Shown: piece by piece, positions 1 through 8,823 of the stretch
How positions within the stretch are numbered: the stretch's first letter is position 1
How the letters are laid out: every line of letters starts with the position of its first letter
Translations under genes and position numbers: made by a program
Notes under the pieces: model-generated
Seen by the model: the letters and a program-made list of their open reading frames with translations, nothing else
What the model was told of the DNA's origin: nothing
Database searches by the model: none
NCBI RefSeq assembly: GCF_003751085.1
Contig: NZ_RJJY01000001.1
Coordinates: 3,472,001 to 3,536,000, forward strand
Direction: 5' to 3'
DNA from: Micromonospora sp. Llam0
GTDB lineage: Bacteria; Actinomycetota; Actinomycetes; Mycobacteriales; Micromonosporaceae
Length of the DNA: 64,000 nucleotides

Positions 1-685
1 CCAGCCCGGTCTGATAGGCGATGACAACGAGTTGCGCGCGGTCGCGTGCCTCGAGCTTGGTCATGGCGCGCTGCACGTGGGCGCGGACGGTGAAGGGGCT
101 GAGGTACATCCGGTCAGCGATCTCCAGGTTGGACAGACCGGTTGCCACCAGAGCGACCATCTCGCGTTCGCGCGGGGTGAGTGCGGCGAGTTGTTGCGGA
201 TGGCGTGGTGGGGTTTCGGCCGGTGTGGCGAGGAAACGGGCGACCAGAGAGCGGGTCGCGGCTGGGGATAAGAGGGTGTCACCGGCGGCTATCGTGCGTA
301 CGGCGTTCAGCAGGTCCGGTGCCTCGATGCCCTTGCCGATGAAGCCGCTGGCCCCGGCGCGCAGGGCTTGAGCGATGTACTCGTCGGTCTCGTAAGTGGT
401 GAGAATCAGTACGCGGGTGGCACGCAGGTCCGGGTCGGCGCAAATCATCAAGGTGGCGGTAAGGCCGTCCATGGCGGGCATCCGGATGTCCATGATCACG
501 ACGTCTGGGCGTAGCTCGTGGGTCAGGGCTACCGCCTGCCGGCCGTGGCTTGCCTCGCCAACCACGGTGATGTCGTCGGCGCTGTCGAGGAGGGTGCGGA
601 AAGCACCGCGTAGCAGCGCCTGGTCATCGGCGAGGAGGACCCGGAGCGGCACCGCGCGTCCCTGGCCTGGTGCGTCGTGGATCAT
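1..685 (-). CDS. LuxR/NarL-family response regulator (3' end cut by window edge)
   Basis: The reverse strand reads as a receiver domain (residues about 6-125; acidic ADDQ patch near the start, VIMDIRMPAMDG phosphorylation loop, Lys in the GFIGKG motif) followed by a LuxR-type helix-turn-helix with LTPREREMVALVATGLSN and the recognition helix around LSPFTVRAHVQR. It should be the DNA-binding partner of the sensor kinase immediately upstream, whose stop overlaps this ATG (ATGA), so the two are translationally coupled. Only a few C-terminal residues are lost beyond base 1. In NarL-type pairs of this arrangement the target is often the neighbouring exporter, here the ABC transporter that starts at about 2107 on the other strand; that link is inference. 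Confidence 0.95.
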   Translation of the reverse strand, partial: MIHDAPGQGRAVPLRVLLADDQALLRGAFRTLLDSADDITVVGEASHGRQAVALTHELRPDVVIMDIRMPAMDGLTATLMICADPDLRATRVLILTTYETDEYIAQALRAGASGFIGKGIEAPDLLNAVRTIAAGDTLLSPAATRSLVARFLATPAETPPRHPQQLAALTPREREMVALVATGLSNLEIADRMYLSPFTVRAHVQRAMTKLEARDRAQLVVIAYQTGL

Positions 686-1911
686 CGGCCCGCACTCTTG
701 GCTGCCGCTTCAGCCGTCCGTGCTGTGTTCTCAGCAGATCGAAGAGGTAGGTCGGCGGAGACCAGGAAGCCTCCCTGGGGGCGCGCGCCCGCGGTGAGGG
801 TTCCGCCGACCGCAGTTGCCCGTTCATGCATGCCGATCAGACCGTAACCGGGTGGGCGCCTCGGCGTAGCGGAGCCCTTGCCGTCGTCGGTGACGGTGAT
901 GGTCAGGTGGTCGCGGTGCCAGGTGAGGCGTACCTGGGCGCTACCGGTGGGTGCGTGCTTGGTCACGTTGGTCAGGGCTTCCTGGATGATGCGGTAGGCG
1001 GTGAGGTCCATTGCCGGTGGTAGTGGCCTGGCTGTGCCGTCCTCGTGCATCCACACTTCCAGGCCCGCGCGGCGGAAGGCGTTCAGCAGGGCGGAGACCT
1101 GCGATAGCCCGGGGGCTGGATCGGTGGGCGTGGATGTGTCGTCGGGCTGGCGCAGCAGGCCGACTGTAGCCCGCAGGTCGTCGAGGGCGTGGCGGGTGGT
1201 CTTGACCAGTTCCTCCAGGCTGACGCGGGTCTGCTCTGGGCGGGTGTCGAAGAGGTGGGCGGCGACGGCGGCCTGCGCGTTGGCCAGGGTGATCTGGTGG
1301 GCTACCAGGTCGTGCAGTTCGCGGGCGATGCGGACCCGTTCCTCGGCTACCTTCCGGCGGGCCTCGCTGTCCCGGGTTTCCTCGGCCCGGCGTGCCCGCT
1401 CCTGCACGACCGTCAGGTAGGCCCGCCGGTGCTGCGCCGAGCGGCCGAACACGGCGGCTATGAGCGGGGACGCGGCCACGGTCACCAGCCTGCTTGTGTC
1501 CTCCCACGAGAAGTCGGTCTCGAAAAACGGGGTGAAGGCGACCAGCAGCGCGGCCGATGGGAGCAGGATCGCGACCATTACCCGCAGTTCGCTGCGTACG
1601 GCGAGCGAGTAAGCGCTGATGAGTGCTGGGGCAATGACGAGTGGGCTGGGCAACAGGCCCAAGGGCGCCACAAGCATGCCGCACACGGTCGTGGCCATCA
1701 TGGTGGCCACGGGCACGCGGTGCCGCGCCAGGAGCATCGCCGACGACACCGCGGCGATGAGGTAGGTCGGCGCCTGCGGCGGCGCCAACGTGTCGTCGTC
1801 GTGCAGCAAACCTCCGAGCAGGCAGAGCACGAACGCCACCGCGACGACCGCTGCCTCCCGCCACCACCGCGTGCCGGGTCGTCTCGCCCGCGATGTCCAC
1901 TTACGCGACAC
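682..1911 (-). CDS. NarL-type (HisKA_3) sensor histidine kinase
   Basis: A 409-residue membrane kinase of the DesK/NarX class. Residues about 20-155 hold four or five hydrophobic segments. The dimerisation and phosphoacceptor helix has RIARELHDLVAHQ with His200, and the C-terminal HATPase domain shows the TDDGKG box and the GYGLIGMHERA box. It should autophosphorylate in response to a membrane or envelope signal and pass phosphate to the coupled response regulator downstream. The start is a GTG at 1911; no ATG fits as well. It is divergent from an ABC exporter with about 195 bases between, a common arrangement for cell-envelope stress or drug-sensing systems. The ligand cannot be read from sequence. 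Confidence 0.94.
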   Translation of the reverse strand: MSRKWTSRARRPGTRWWREAAVVAVAFVLCLLGGLLHDDDTLAPPQAPTYLIAAVSSAMLLARHRVPVATMMATTVCGMLVAPLGLLPSPLVIAPALISAYSLAVRSELRVMVAILLPSAALLVAFTPFFETDFSWEDTSRLVTVAASPLIAAVFGRSAQHRRAYLTVVQERARRAEETRDSEARRKVAEERVRIARELHDLVAHQITLANAQAAVAAHLFDTRPEQTRVSLEELVKTTRHALDDLRATVGLLRQPDDTSTPTDPAPGLSQVSALLNAFRRAGLEVWMHEDGTARPLPPAMDLTAYRIIQEALTNVTKHAPTGSAQVRLTWHRDHLTITVTDDGKGSATPRRPPGYGLIGMHERATAVGGTLTAGARPQGGFLVSADLPLRSAENTARTAEAAAKSAGR

Positions 1912-2106
1912 ACGGTCAGGCTACGGGACGTCCACCCCCGGACACGGGCCATGCGTGTAGTGCATCTGCACCAGAAGCGGTTCCGGTCTGGTCCGCGCGC
2001 ACCAGGCGGAGACGGTGTGGGCAAACGATGTGCGGCGCCGCGGTGGACGGCAGGTTGGGTACTGAATCGTCCGGCACCGGGCCGGACGGCTGTCCGGCGG
2101 GAAGAA

Positions 2107-2907
2107 GTGTTGGATAACACCGGAGACACCACTGATGCGGTGCGGCTGACGGTTGTGCGCAAGGTCTACGGACGGCGCGACAATCAGGTGGTGGCGCTCG
2201 ATGGCGTGACGACGCGGTTCGTTCGAGGAACGTTTACGGCGATCATGGGGCCTTCGGGCTCCGGCAAAAGCACTCTGCTGCAGTGCGCGGCCGGGTTGGA
2301 TCAGCCGACGTCGGGTTCGGTTCTGATCGAGGAGCATGAGCTCAGCGAGATGAACGAGAGCGAGTTGACGAAGCTGCGGCGGGACCGGATCGGCTTCGTC
2401 TTCCAGGCGTTCAACCTGCTGCCGGTCCTGACCGTGCGGCAGAACGTGACGTTGCCGCTGCGGCTCGCCGGCCGCAAGCCGGCTCGGGGCCGGGTTTCGA
2501 ACATCCTGGAACAGGTTGGCCTGGCTGATCGAAGCAACCACCGTCCGGCGGAGCTGTCCGGTGGGCAGCAGCAGCGGGTCGCCATCGCTCGGGCGTTGGT
2601 CAGTGACCCCGCGGTCATCTTCGCCGACGAGCCGACCGGCGCGCTGGACACCAGGACCGCACGCGACATTCTCACGCTGCTGCGGCAGGCGTCGCAGACG
2701 GCCGGCCAGACGATCGTGATGGTGACCCACGATCCGGTCGCCGCGTCGTACGCCGATCGTGTCCTGTTTCTCGCCGACGGGCGCCTGGCCGGTGAGCTGC
2801 GCTCGCCGACACCTCAATCCGTGGCCGACCGGATGACCCACCTGGGTGCGTTCGCCGACGAAGACCCCCTCCCGCGGTTGGCTATGAGCCGAGGAGGGCA
2901 GCGCTGA
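2107..2907 (+). CDS. MacB/LolD-like ABC transporter ATP-binding protein
   Basis: The product of about 266 residues has a full ATPase set: Walker A GPSGSGKST, Q-loop FQAFNLLP, signature LSGGQQQRVAIARAL, Walker B VIFADEPTGALD and the H-loop VMVTHDP. The frame stays open far upstream to 1189, but that part is antisense to the kinase and has no homology-like content, so I place the start at GTG 2107 (TTG 2110 also possible) behind a GGCGGGA-like ribosome site. Its stop overlaps the ATG of the FtsX-type permease (TGATG). The pair forms a MacB-type exporter that extrudes amphipathic drugs or peptides, or acts mechanically across the envelope. It is probably regulated by the divergent two-component system. 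Confidence 0.93.
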   Translation: MLDNTGDTTDAVRLTVVRKVYGRRDNQVVALDGVTTRFVRGTFTAIMGPSGSGKSTLLQCAAGLDQPTSGSVLIEEHELSEMNESELTKLRRDRIGFVFQAFNLLPVLTVRQNVTLPLRLAGRKPARGRVSNILEQVGLADRSNHRPAELSGGQQQRVAIARALVSDPAVIFADEPTGALDTRTARDILTLLRQASQTAGQTIVMVTHDPVAASYADRVLFLADGRLAGELRSPTPQSVADRMTHLGAFADEDPLPRLAMSRGGQR

Positions 2908-5159
2908 TGCTGGCGTTCGCATTGCGCACCCTGCGGTTTCGCGCGGGCATGTTCGTGGCGGCGTTTTTGGCCATGTTCCTCGCGGCGGCCATCATGATGG
3001 CTTGTGGCGGCCTGATCGAGACCAGCATTCGCACAGCTGTTCCTCCGCGACAGCTGGCCTCGGCCGACGTCGTCGTCGCCGGCGACCAGGAGTACCACGA
3101 CTCCGGTGGCGACCCCGACGAACCTCCGATCCTGCCCGAGCGGGTCCGTATCGACGCGGGGCTGGCGGACACGATCGCGGCGCTGCCTGGTGTGCGAAAG
3201 ACCGAGAGATTCGTCTTCGAGGGTGTCCCGCGGGCGGGCACGGTCGACGCGATCGGTGTGGTGGCCGATCCGGGAGTGGACATCAGCGAGCTCCGGAAGC
3301 GGATCGACGCCGAGTTGGATGCCACGACCGTCACCCTGGTTGGTGACCAACGGGGGCAGGCCGAACTACGCGAGGCCAGGGAGAGCGGCGTCACGGTGAT
3401 GGGCCTGGCCGGAATCCTCACCGCCTTCGCGATCCTGGTGTCCATCTTCGGGGTGGCTTCCATGCTCGCCCTCTCGATCGCCCAGCGCCAGCAGGACCTG
3501 GCGCTGCTGCGAGCCGTGGGCGCGACACCTCGCCAACTGCGCCGGCTGATCCTTCGCGAGACGCTGCTGCTGTCCCTACTCGCCACCGCACTAGCCTCCT
3601 TCCCAGGCCGGTTCCTGGGCGAGTTCGTGTTCCAGCAGCTCGCTGAGCGCGGGATCGCCGCGGACGGCGTGGCCTTCCACCAGGGCTGGATCCCCACCGT
3701 GGCCGCCATGGCGGTGGCGATCCTCGCGGCCGTGGCCGGTGCCTTGGGTGCCGGCAGAAGGGCGTCGCGCGTCAAGCCGACCCAGGCGCTCGCGGAGGTC
3801 TCTGTCGAAGGCAAGCTGATCGGCACCGGACGCTTGCTGCTGGCGGTGATCGTCCTCGCCGGTGGGATGGCCCTGACCATCGTGACAATCGCCGTGATGA
3901 GTGGACCGCTCTCGCCGGCCACCGCCGCACCTGCCGTGATCCTGCTCGCTGTCGGGTTCGCGTTACTGGCACCCGTGCTGACGAAGGTCACGACCTTTGC
4001 CGTGCAGTGGCCCGTGCGGGCGTTGGGTGGTGTGACCGGCCAGCTCGCTGTGCTCAACGCACGTGGGCGCAGCGGCCGGCTGGCGGCCGTCATGGGGCCG
4101 GTCATCCTGCTCACCGCGGTGTCGACCGGCATGCTGTACCTCCAGGCGACGAACGACGAGGCTGATCGGCAGAGTTTCGCCGACAACCTGGTCGCCGACG
4201 CCGTGGTGATCGCTCAGGACCGCTTCGACGCGGGTCTGCTGGAACGGATCAGCGACCTGCCGAGCGTCGCCGACGCCTCGGAGTACATCGACAGTGTCGG
4301 CTTCATCGAGAGTCCGAAGGACCGCTCGCCGATGAACGAGGGCTGGACCCTGCAGGGCGTCACCGCCGCTGGCGCCGACGCCACCACGCCGGTCAAGGTC
4401 ACCGCGGGCCGCATCTCCGACCTGCACGACGAAACGATCGCGATCGAGGACCAGCACGCCGACAAGCTCGGCGTCGACGTCGGCGACACGATCAAGTTGC
4501 GGATGGGCGACAACACCGCTCTCGACCTGCGGGTGGCCGCGCTGTTCTCCGCCCCGGACGACTACGACACCCTGTTGCTCCCCGCCGACACCCTGGCCGC
4601 CCACACCACCGAGGGACACGCGTCGCGCATCCTGGTCAAATCTGACGGGAACATCACCCCCGAGCAGTTGGTGGCGGAGCTGACCGAGGTGGCCTCCGCC
4701 GAGGCGGGACTGGCCGTGGCTGGCCGCGACGTCCTGTTGACGGAGTTTGACGAGCAGAAGAAGACCGCCAACTTCGCGATCTACATCATGGTGCTCATGA
4801 TCGCGGGGTACGCGGCGATCACGGTGATCAACACTTTGGTGTCGAGTACGGCGGCGAGGCGGCGGGAGTTCGGGCTGCAGCGGCTCGCCGGCTCGACTCG
4901 TGGCCAGGTGATGCGGATGGTCGGCCTGGAGGGCGCGATCCTGGCCGTCGGCGGCATCGCGCTGGGCACCGCTGCCGTGACCGTGATCCTGGTGCCGGTC
5001 AGCCTCAAGCGCCTCGACTCCGCCCTACCCGCCGGATCCCCGTGGATCTACCTGTCGACAGCCACACTTGCCGCACTGCTGACGCTCGGAGCCATGCTCC
5101 TGCCCGCATGGCAGGTGACGCGTAACCGGCCAGCCGAGGCGGCACTCGCCCTCGAATAG
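2907..5159 (+). CDS. FtsX-like ABC transporter permease
   Basis: A 750-residue permease with duplicated FtsX organisation: an N-terminal helix, an extracellular loop, three helices around residues 165-280 containing the coupling segment LALLRAVGATPRQLRR, a second membrane block around 305-420, a large extracellular region (about 425-615), and a C-terminal three-helix FtsX domain with REFGLQRLAGSTRGQVMRM. The two coupling helices that contact the ATPase are both intact. Length and topology match fused two-module FtsX permeases of actinobacteria linked to antimicrobial resistance. The start ATG overlaps the ATPase stop by one base, so both proteins are made together. The substrate is unknown. 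Confidence 0.92.
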   Translation: MLAFALRTLRFRAGMFVAAFLAMFLAAAIMMACGGLIETSIRTAVPPRQLASADVVVAGDQEYHDSGGDPDEPPILPERVRIDAGLADTIAALPGVRKTERFVFEGVPRAGTVDAIGVVADPGVDISELRKRIDAELDATTVTLVGDQRGQAELREARESGVTVMGLAGILTAFAILVSIFGVASMLALSIAQRQQDLALLRAVGATPRQLRRLILRETLLLSLLATALASFPGRFLGEFVFQQLAERGIAADGVAFHQGWIPTVAAMAVAILAAVAGALGAGRRASRVKPTQALAEVSVEGKLIGTGRLLLAVIVLAGGMALTIVTIAVMSGPLSPATAAPAVILLAVGFALLAPVLTKVTTFAVQWPVRALGGVTGQLAVLNARGRSGRLAAVMGPVILLTAVSTGMLYLQATNDEADRQSFADNLVADAVVIAQDRFDAGLLERISDLPSVADASEYIDSVGFIESPKDRSPMNEGWTLQGVTAAGADATTPVKVTAGRISDLHDETIAIEDQHADKLGVDVGDTIKLRMGDNTALDLRVAALFSAPDDYDTLLLPADTLAAHTTEGHASRILVKSDGNITPEQLVAELTEVASAEAGLAVAGRDVLLTEFDEQKKTANFAIYIMVLMIAGYAAITVINTLVSSTAARRREFGLQRLAGSTRGQVMRMVGLEGAILAVGGIALGTAAVTVILVPVSLKRLDSALPAGSPWIYLSTATLAALLTLGAMLLPAWQVTRNRPAEAALALE

Positions 5160-5429
5160 TCCTCGGTGGAGCGGTTCGTATCAGCGATCGTTGTACCCGA
5201 ACGCCATGGATTATGGTTTCTCTTATCTGAGATAGCTCTCCTATTCGATATGTAACTCAGGATGTCATTGTTGCCGCTACGTACAGCGTGCTGATGGCTC
5301 CGGGCTGGGATCGCCCTATGGTTCGGCCCCCCCTCGCAGGGCTTATGTGAAATGTCCTCTCAACTAAGATCTGTCCCTCATTATTTGACAGGGAGTCGGC
5401 AGTGGCTGGGGCAACAGGTAGACCGCGGC
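5160..5429. other. Intergenic region with AT-rich patch
   Basis: No gene is supported here. The stretch 5195-5265 is markedly richer in A and T than its surroundings and holds a small perfect palindrome, ATCTGAGAT (5225-5233), inside a repeated TCT/AGA context. It may be a promoter or operator region for the operon that follows, but no clear -35/-10 pair can be fixed. Confidence 0.4.
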
Positions 5430-5594
5430 ACGGCGGACCGGCTGGCACCGTACAGCCGCGCCATCTTGATAGAGCAACGGATTCCCGACGCCCGACTGCG
5501 TTCGATCGAGGGTGGGCGACACCCGATCGCGCTGGAGTTCCCGGACACGATCGCCCTCTGGGTGCGCGAGTTCCTCGAAATGGCCTCACGGTGA
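5430..5594 (+). pseudogene. C-terminal remnant of an alpha/beta hydrolase
   Basis: A short reading frame (open from ATG 5352) ends with the segment RLRSIEGGRHPIALEFPDTI followed by ALWVREFLE. This looks like the last strand, catalytic-histidine loop and final helix of an alpha/beta-fold hydrolase, where a GGRHP-type motif carries the catalytic His. Nothing resembling the rest of the fold lies upstream, so I read it as the tail of a gene lost by deletion. It could be an expressed 80-residue protein, but that is less likely. Confidence 0.5.
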
Positions 5595-5649
5595 GCAGCG
5601 CGACGCATGCCCACGGCCGGCGGGCCTTGCTGTCAGGCGCGTGCGGGCG

Positions 5650-6759
5650 ATGACTGACGTCGTCCGCGAGGTCGCGAGCCGGATGGCCGAGGCGGCCCAG
5701 GCGTGGCTGGACTCCTTGGACGCGGATCAGCGCATGGTGGCGGTCGGACCGGTGCCGGGCGCTGACGGCGTGGCCGAGGCTGAACGTACCCGCTGGTTCT
5801 ACACGCCCACCGATCACGGCGGGCTCACCTTCCACCAGCAGCACCCCGTCCAGCACCGGCTGGTGATGCAGCTTGTCGCGAGTGGATTGTCCGAAGCCGG
5901 ATACACCACCGTCGCCACCGTGCTCGGCCTGGAGAACGTACTCGACCGCGTCGAGGGCTTCTCGGTGAACTGGGGCCGGGAACGCACCCGCGACCCGGGC
6001 ATGTACTACCTGCGGGTCTTCGGCGAGCCCGGCGGAACCCAACCGTGGGGATGGCGGTTCGGCGGCCACCACGTCTCGCTCAACTACCTCGTGGTCGACG
6101 GGCGCGTCGTCGCGACCACGCCGTGCTTCCTCGGTGCCGACCCGGCCGTTTCCCCGCTCCTGGGCGGGGCGACGCTGCGTCCGCTGGGGACGGCCGAGGA
6201 CCTGGCCCGCGAGCTGGTCCGCTCCCTGCGCCCCGACCACGCCCGCGCGGTGCTGCTGGCGCGCGCCCCGAACGATGTCGTGGCGGGCAACAGCACCCGG
6301 ATCGGCGACCACGTGGTGAAGCGCCGCGAACTCTGGCGCCCCGGCCAGCACGTCCCGGACCGTGCCGACGAACCGACCACCGGCCTCGAGGATGCCGACC
6401 AGAGGGCGCTGTCCATCACCCCCACGCCCAAGGGCGTGCCGGGCGCCGAGCTCGACACCGCTCAGCGAGGACTGTTGCGGGCACTGCTCGGCACGTACCT
6501 CGATCGCGTCCAGAACGGGGTCTCGCCATTGTCCCGCTACGACGCCCCGGGGGCGTTGGACGCCGTGCACCTCGCCTGGGCCGGCTCGACCACGGCGGGC
6601 CAGCCGCACTACTACCGCCTGCAGGGCCCGCGGCTCCTCATCGAGTGGACCAACGTCCATCGCGGGGTCAACCACGCGCACGCGGTGTGGCGGGACCCGG
6701 AGACAGACTTCGGCGGCGACGTCCTGGCCGCCCATCACGCCGCCCACCACGCGCGATGA
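5650..6759 (+). CDS. DUF3500 family protein
   Basis: About 369 residues with the hallmark pattern of the DUF3500 family: an RTRWFYTPTDHGGLTF region, an LSEAGY segment, GLENVLDRVEG, the RDPGMYYLRVFGEPG block and PWGWRFGGHHVSLNYLVVDG. The function of the family is not established; the His-rich and Trp-rich core suggests a small-molecule or metal-binding enzyme. I choose ATG 5650; GTG 5641 is possible, and the frame further upstream overlaps the hydrolase remnant. It is the first gene of a unidirectional set in which the next gene begins ten bases after its stop and encodes a gamma-glutamyltransferase-like enzyme, so it may act in the same catabolic or detoxification route. Confidence 0.85.
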   Translation: MTDVVREVASRMAEAAQAWLDSLDADQRMVAVGPVPGADGVAEAERTRWFYTPTDHGGLTFHQQHPVQHRLVMQLVASGLSEAGYTTVATVLGLENVLDRVEGFSVNWGRERTRDPGMYYLRVFGEPGGTQPWGWRFGGHHVSLNYLVVDGRVVATTPCFLGADPAVSPLLGGATLRPLGTAEDLARELVRSLRPDHARAVLLARAPNDVVAGNSTRIGDHVVKRRELWRPGQHVPDRADEPTTGLEDADQRALSITPTPKGVPGAELDTAQRGLLRALLGTYLDRVQNGVSPLSRYDAPGALDAVHLAWAGSTTAGQPHYYRLQGPRLLIEWTNVHRGVNHAHAVWRDPETDFGGDVLAAHHAAHHAR

Positions 6760-6769
6760 GGAACGGTAG

Positions 6770-8557
6770 GTGACGGAGATGGCCGACAAGACCCGGCCCA
6801 CGCTGCGGGGATCCTTCGGCATGTGCGCGTCGACGCACTGGCTGGCCTCCGCCACGGCCCAGTCCGTGCTGGAGCGGGGCGGCAATGCGTTCGACGCGGC
6901 GACCGCTGGCGCCTTCGTGCTGCACGTGGCCGAACCCCATCTCAACGGGCCGGGCGGCGATCTCGTCGCCGTCTTCGCAACCGCGGCGGGAACGTCCCCG
7001 CTGGTGCTGGCCGGACAGGGCCACGCTCCGCGGGCAGCGACGATAGAGCACTTCCGGGCCGAAGGACTCGACCATGTCCCGGGCGCGGGCGCCCTGGCCG
7101 CCGCAGTCCCGGGCGCCGTCGACTCCTGGCTGTGGCTGCTCGCCGAGTTCGGTACCTGGGAGTTCACCGACATCCTGGCCTACGCGATCGACTACGCGGA
7201 GCACGGAGTTCCGGTCGTACCCCAATTGGCACGCGTCCTGGCCACAGTCGAGGATCTTTTCCGGACGCACTGGCCGACGTCGTACGCGCTGTGGATGCCC
7301 GAAGGGCGAGTCCCGCAACCGCACGATAGTGTCGTCAACCCGGTCTACGCACGGACCCTGCGCCGGCTTTGCGCAGAGGGCGCCGGCGACACCCGGACCG
7401 CCCGGATCGACGCCGCCCGGCGCGCCTGGCGAACCGGCTTCGTGGCCACCACCGTGGCCGAGTTCGCGGCGACGCCGCATCGGCACTCCTCGGGCACCGA
7501 CCACGCCGGCGTGCTCAGCGCCGCCGACTTCGCCGACTTCAAGCCGTCGGTCGAGCCCCCGGTCACCGCACAGTTCCGGGGTGTCACGGTGGCGAAGGCC
7601 GGTCTGTGGTCCCAGGGTCCCGTGCTGCTGCAGGCCCTCACCATTCTCGACCACTTCGACGACGCACAGATCGATCCGTCGACCGCCGGAGGGGTCCACA
7701 CGATCATCGAGGCTTTGAAGCTGGCGATGGCTGACCGGGAGGCGTTCTACGGGCATCGGGATCCGGCGGAAGCGGAGGCCGTGGCGCGCCGGCTGCTGTC
7801 CTCCCGGTACAGCCAGGAGCGCGCCGGCCTGATCGGCCCGGCCGCATCGACCGCGTTCCGGCCCGGTGACATCGGCGTCACACCGTACGCTCCGCCGTTG
7901 ATCGCCCGGCAGCCCTCGGTCCGGACCGAGGGCGTGGGCGAACCGACCGTGCAGGAGACCGGCGAGACCCGCGGCGACACCTGTCACATCGACATCGTCG
8001 ACCGCTGGGGCAACATCATCTCCGCCACCCCGTCGGGCGGGTGGCTGCAGTCCTCCCCGGCGGTGCCGGAACTCGGTTTCGCGCTCGGCACGCGGCTCCA
8101 GATGACATGGCTGGACCCGGCCGCCCCGGCGCGCCTGGCGCCGGGTCGGCGGCCGCGGACGACCCTGTCGCCGACGCTGCTGCTGCGGGACGGCAGTCCC
8201 GTCGCCGCGCTCGGCACACCGGGCGGCGACCAGCAGGACCAATGGCAACTGCTCTACCTCGTACGCACCCTCGCCCTGGGGATGGACCCGCAGGAGGCGA
8301 TCGACGCGCCCGCGTTCCACACCACCGCGATGCCGAGCTCGTTCTGGCCGCGGACCTGGACGCCGGGCGGACTGGTGATCGAGGAGCGAGCGGGCCGAGC
8401 GGTCATCGACGCACTGCGCGAACGCGGCCACGACGTGACCGTCTCCGGACCGTGGAGCCTCGGCCGGCTGTCCGTGGTCACCCGTGATCCGCACAGCGGC
8501 CTCCTGCAGGCAGGGGCGAACCCGCGCGGCGCCCAGGGTTACGCGGCGGGCCGATGA
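6770..8557 (+). CDS. Gamma-glutamyltransferase family protein
   Basis: A 595-residue Ntn-hydrolase of the gamma-glutamyltransferase family, which is made as a proenzyme and cleaves itself before a catalytic Thr. That residue should be Thr404 in GDTCHIDIVD, and the downstream GNIISATPSGGWLQSSP and GGDQQDQW loops are the usual substrate-pocket segments. The N-terminal region has ERGGNAFDAATAGAFVLHV, typical of the large subunit. There is no clear signal peptide, so it may be cytoplasmic, unlike classical exported GGTs. Such divergent members act on various gamma-glutamyl or acyl-amide substrates. GTG 6770 is chosen, with ATG 6779 as an alternative. Its stop overlaps the next ATG. Confidence 0.9.
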   Translation: MTEMADKTRPTLRGSFGMCASTHWLASATAQSVLERGGNAFDAATAGAFVLHVAEPHLNGPGGDLVAVFATAAGTSPLVLAGQGHAPRAATIEHFRAEGLDHVPGAGALAAAVPGAVDSWLWLLAEFGTWEFTDILAYAIDYAEHGVPVVPQLARVLATVEDLFRTHWPTSYALWMPEGRVPQPHDSVVNPVYARTLRRLCAEGAGDTRTARIDAARRAWRTGFVATTVAEFAATPHRHSSGTDHAGVLSAADFADFKPSVEPPVTAQFRGVTVAKAGLWSQGPVLLQALTILDHFDDAQIDPSTAGGVHTIIEALKLAMADREAFYGHRDPAEAEAVARRLLSSRYSQERAGLIGPAASTAFRPGDIGVTPYAPPLIARQPSVRTEGVGEPTVQETGETRGDTCHIDIVDRWGNIISATPSGGWLQSSPAVPELGFALGTRLQMTWLDPAAPARLAPGRRPRTTLSPTLLLRDGSPVAALGTPGGDQQDQWQLLYLVRTLALGMDPQEAIDAPAFHTTAMPSSFWPRTWTPGGLVIEERAGRAVIDALRERGHDVTVSGPWSLGRLSVVTRDPHSGLLQAGANPRGAQGYAAGR

Positions 8558-8823
8558 GACGGCTCGTCACGCCGGTGGGCCTGATGCTCGCCCTCACCTT
8601 CGCGACCGGCGTCGTCGACGCGGTCGGGCGCCTGAGCGCCGGCGCGGCGCTGTGCCAGCTGCACGAAGGCCTCGCGGTGGCCGCCGCAGCGCTGGTCGTG
8701 CTGGCGGTGACCGTCCTCGGCCACGCCTCCGCCGGCCACCCGACCAGCACGACCGGGCTGGCTGTCCCGGGCCTCGCCGCGATCACGGCCGACATCCCCC
8801 GAAAGAAGGCAGGACGTCCATGA
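8554..8823 (+). CDS. Small membrane protein, DUF1275/YoaK-like N-terminus
   Basis: An 89-residue protein locked between two genes by ATGA overlaps at both ends (8554-8557 and 8820-8823), which strongly supports that it is translated. Residues 6-26 form one hydrophobic segment with VGLMLALTFATGVVDAVG, reminiscent of the first helix of DUF1275/YoaK membrane proteins, and residues about 40-60 form a second. The remainder is much shorter than that family (about 200 residues or more), so this is either a cut-down relative or an unrelated two-helix subunit. Its position before the MFS gene suggests a membrane accessory, which is inference. Confidence 0.6.
   Translation: MRRLVTPVGLMLALTFATGVVDAVGRLSAGAALCQLHEGLAVAAAALVVLAVTVLGHASAGHPTSTTGLAVPGLAAITADIPRKKAGRP

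Noticed and set aside
1189..2106. A 5' extension of about 300 codons on the ABC ATPase.
   Set aside because: It is antisense to the histidine kinase, has shadow-type composition and no family content; a start at about 2107 fits the family length.
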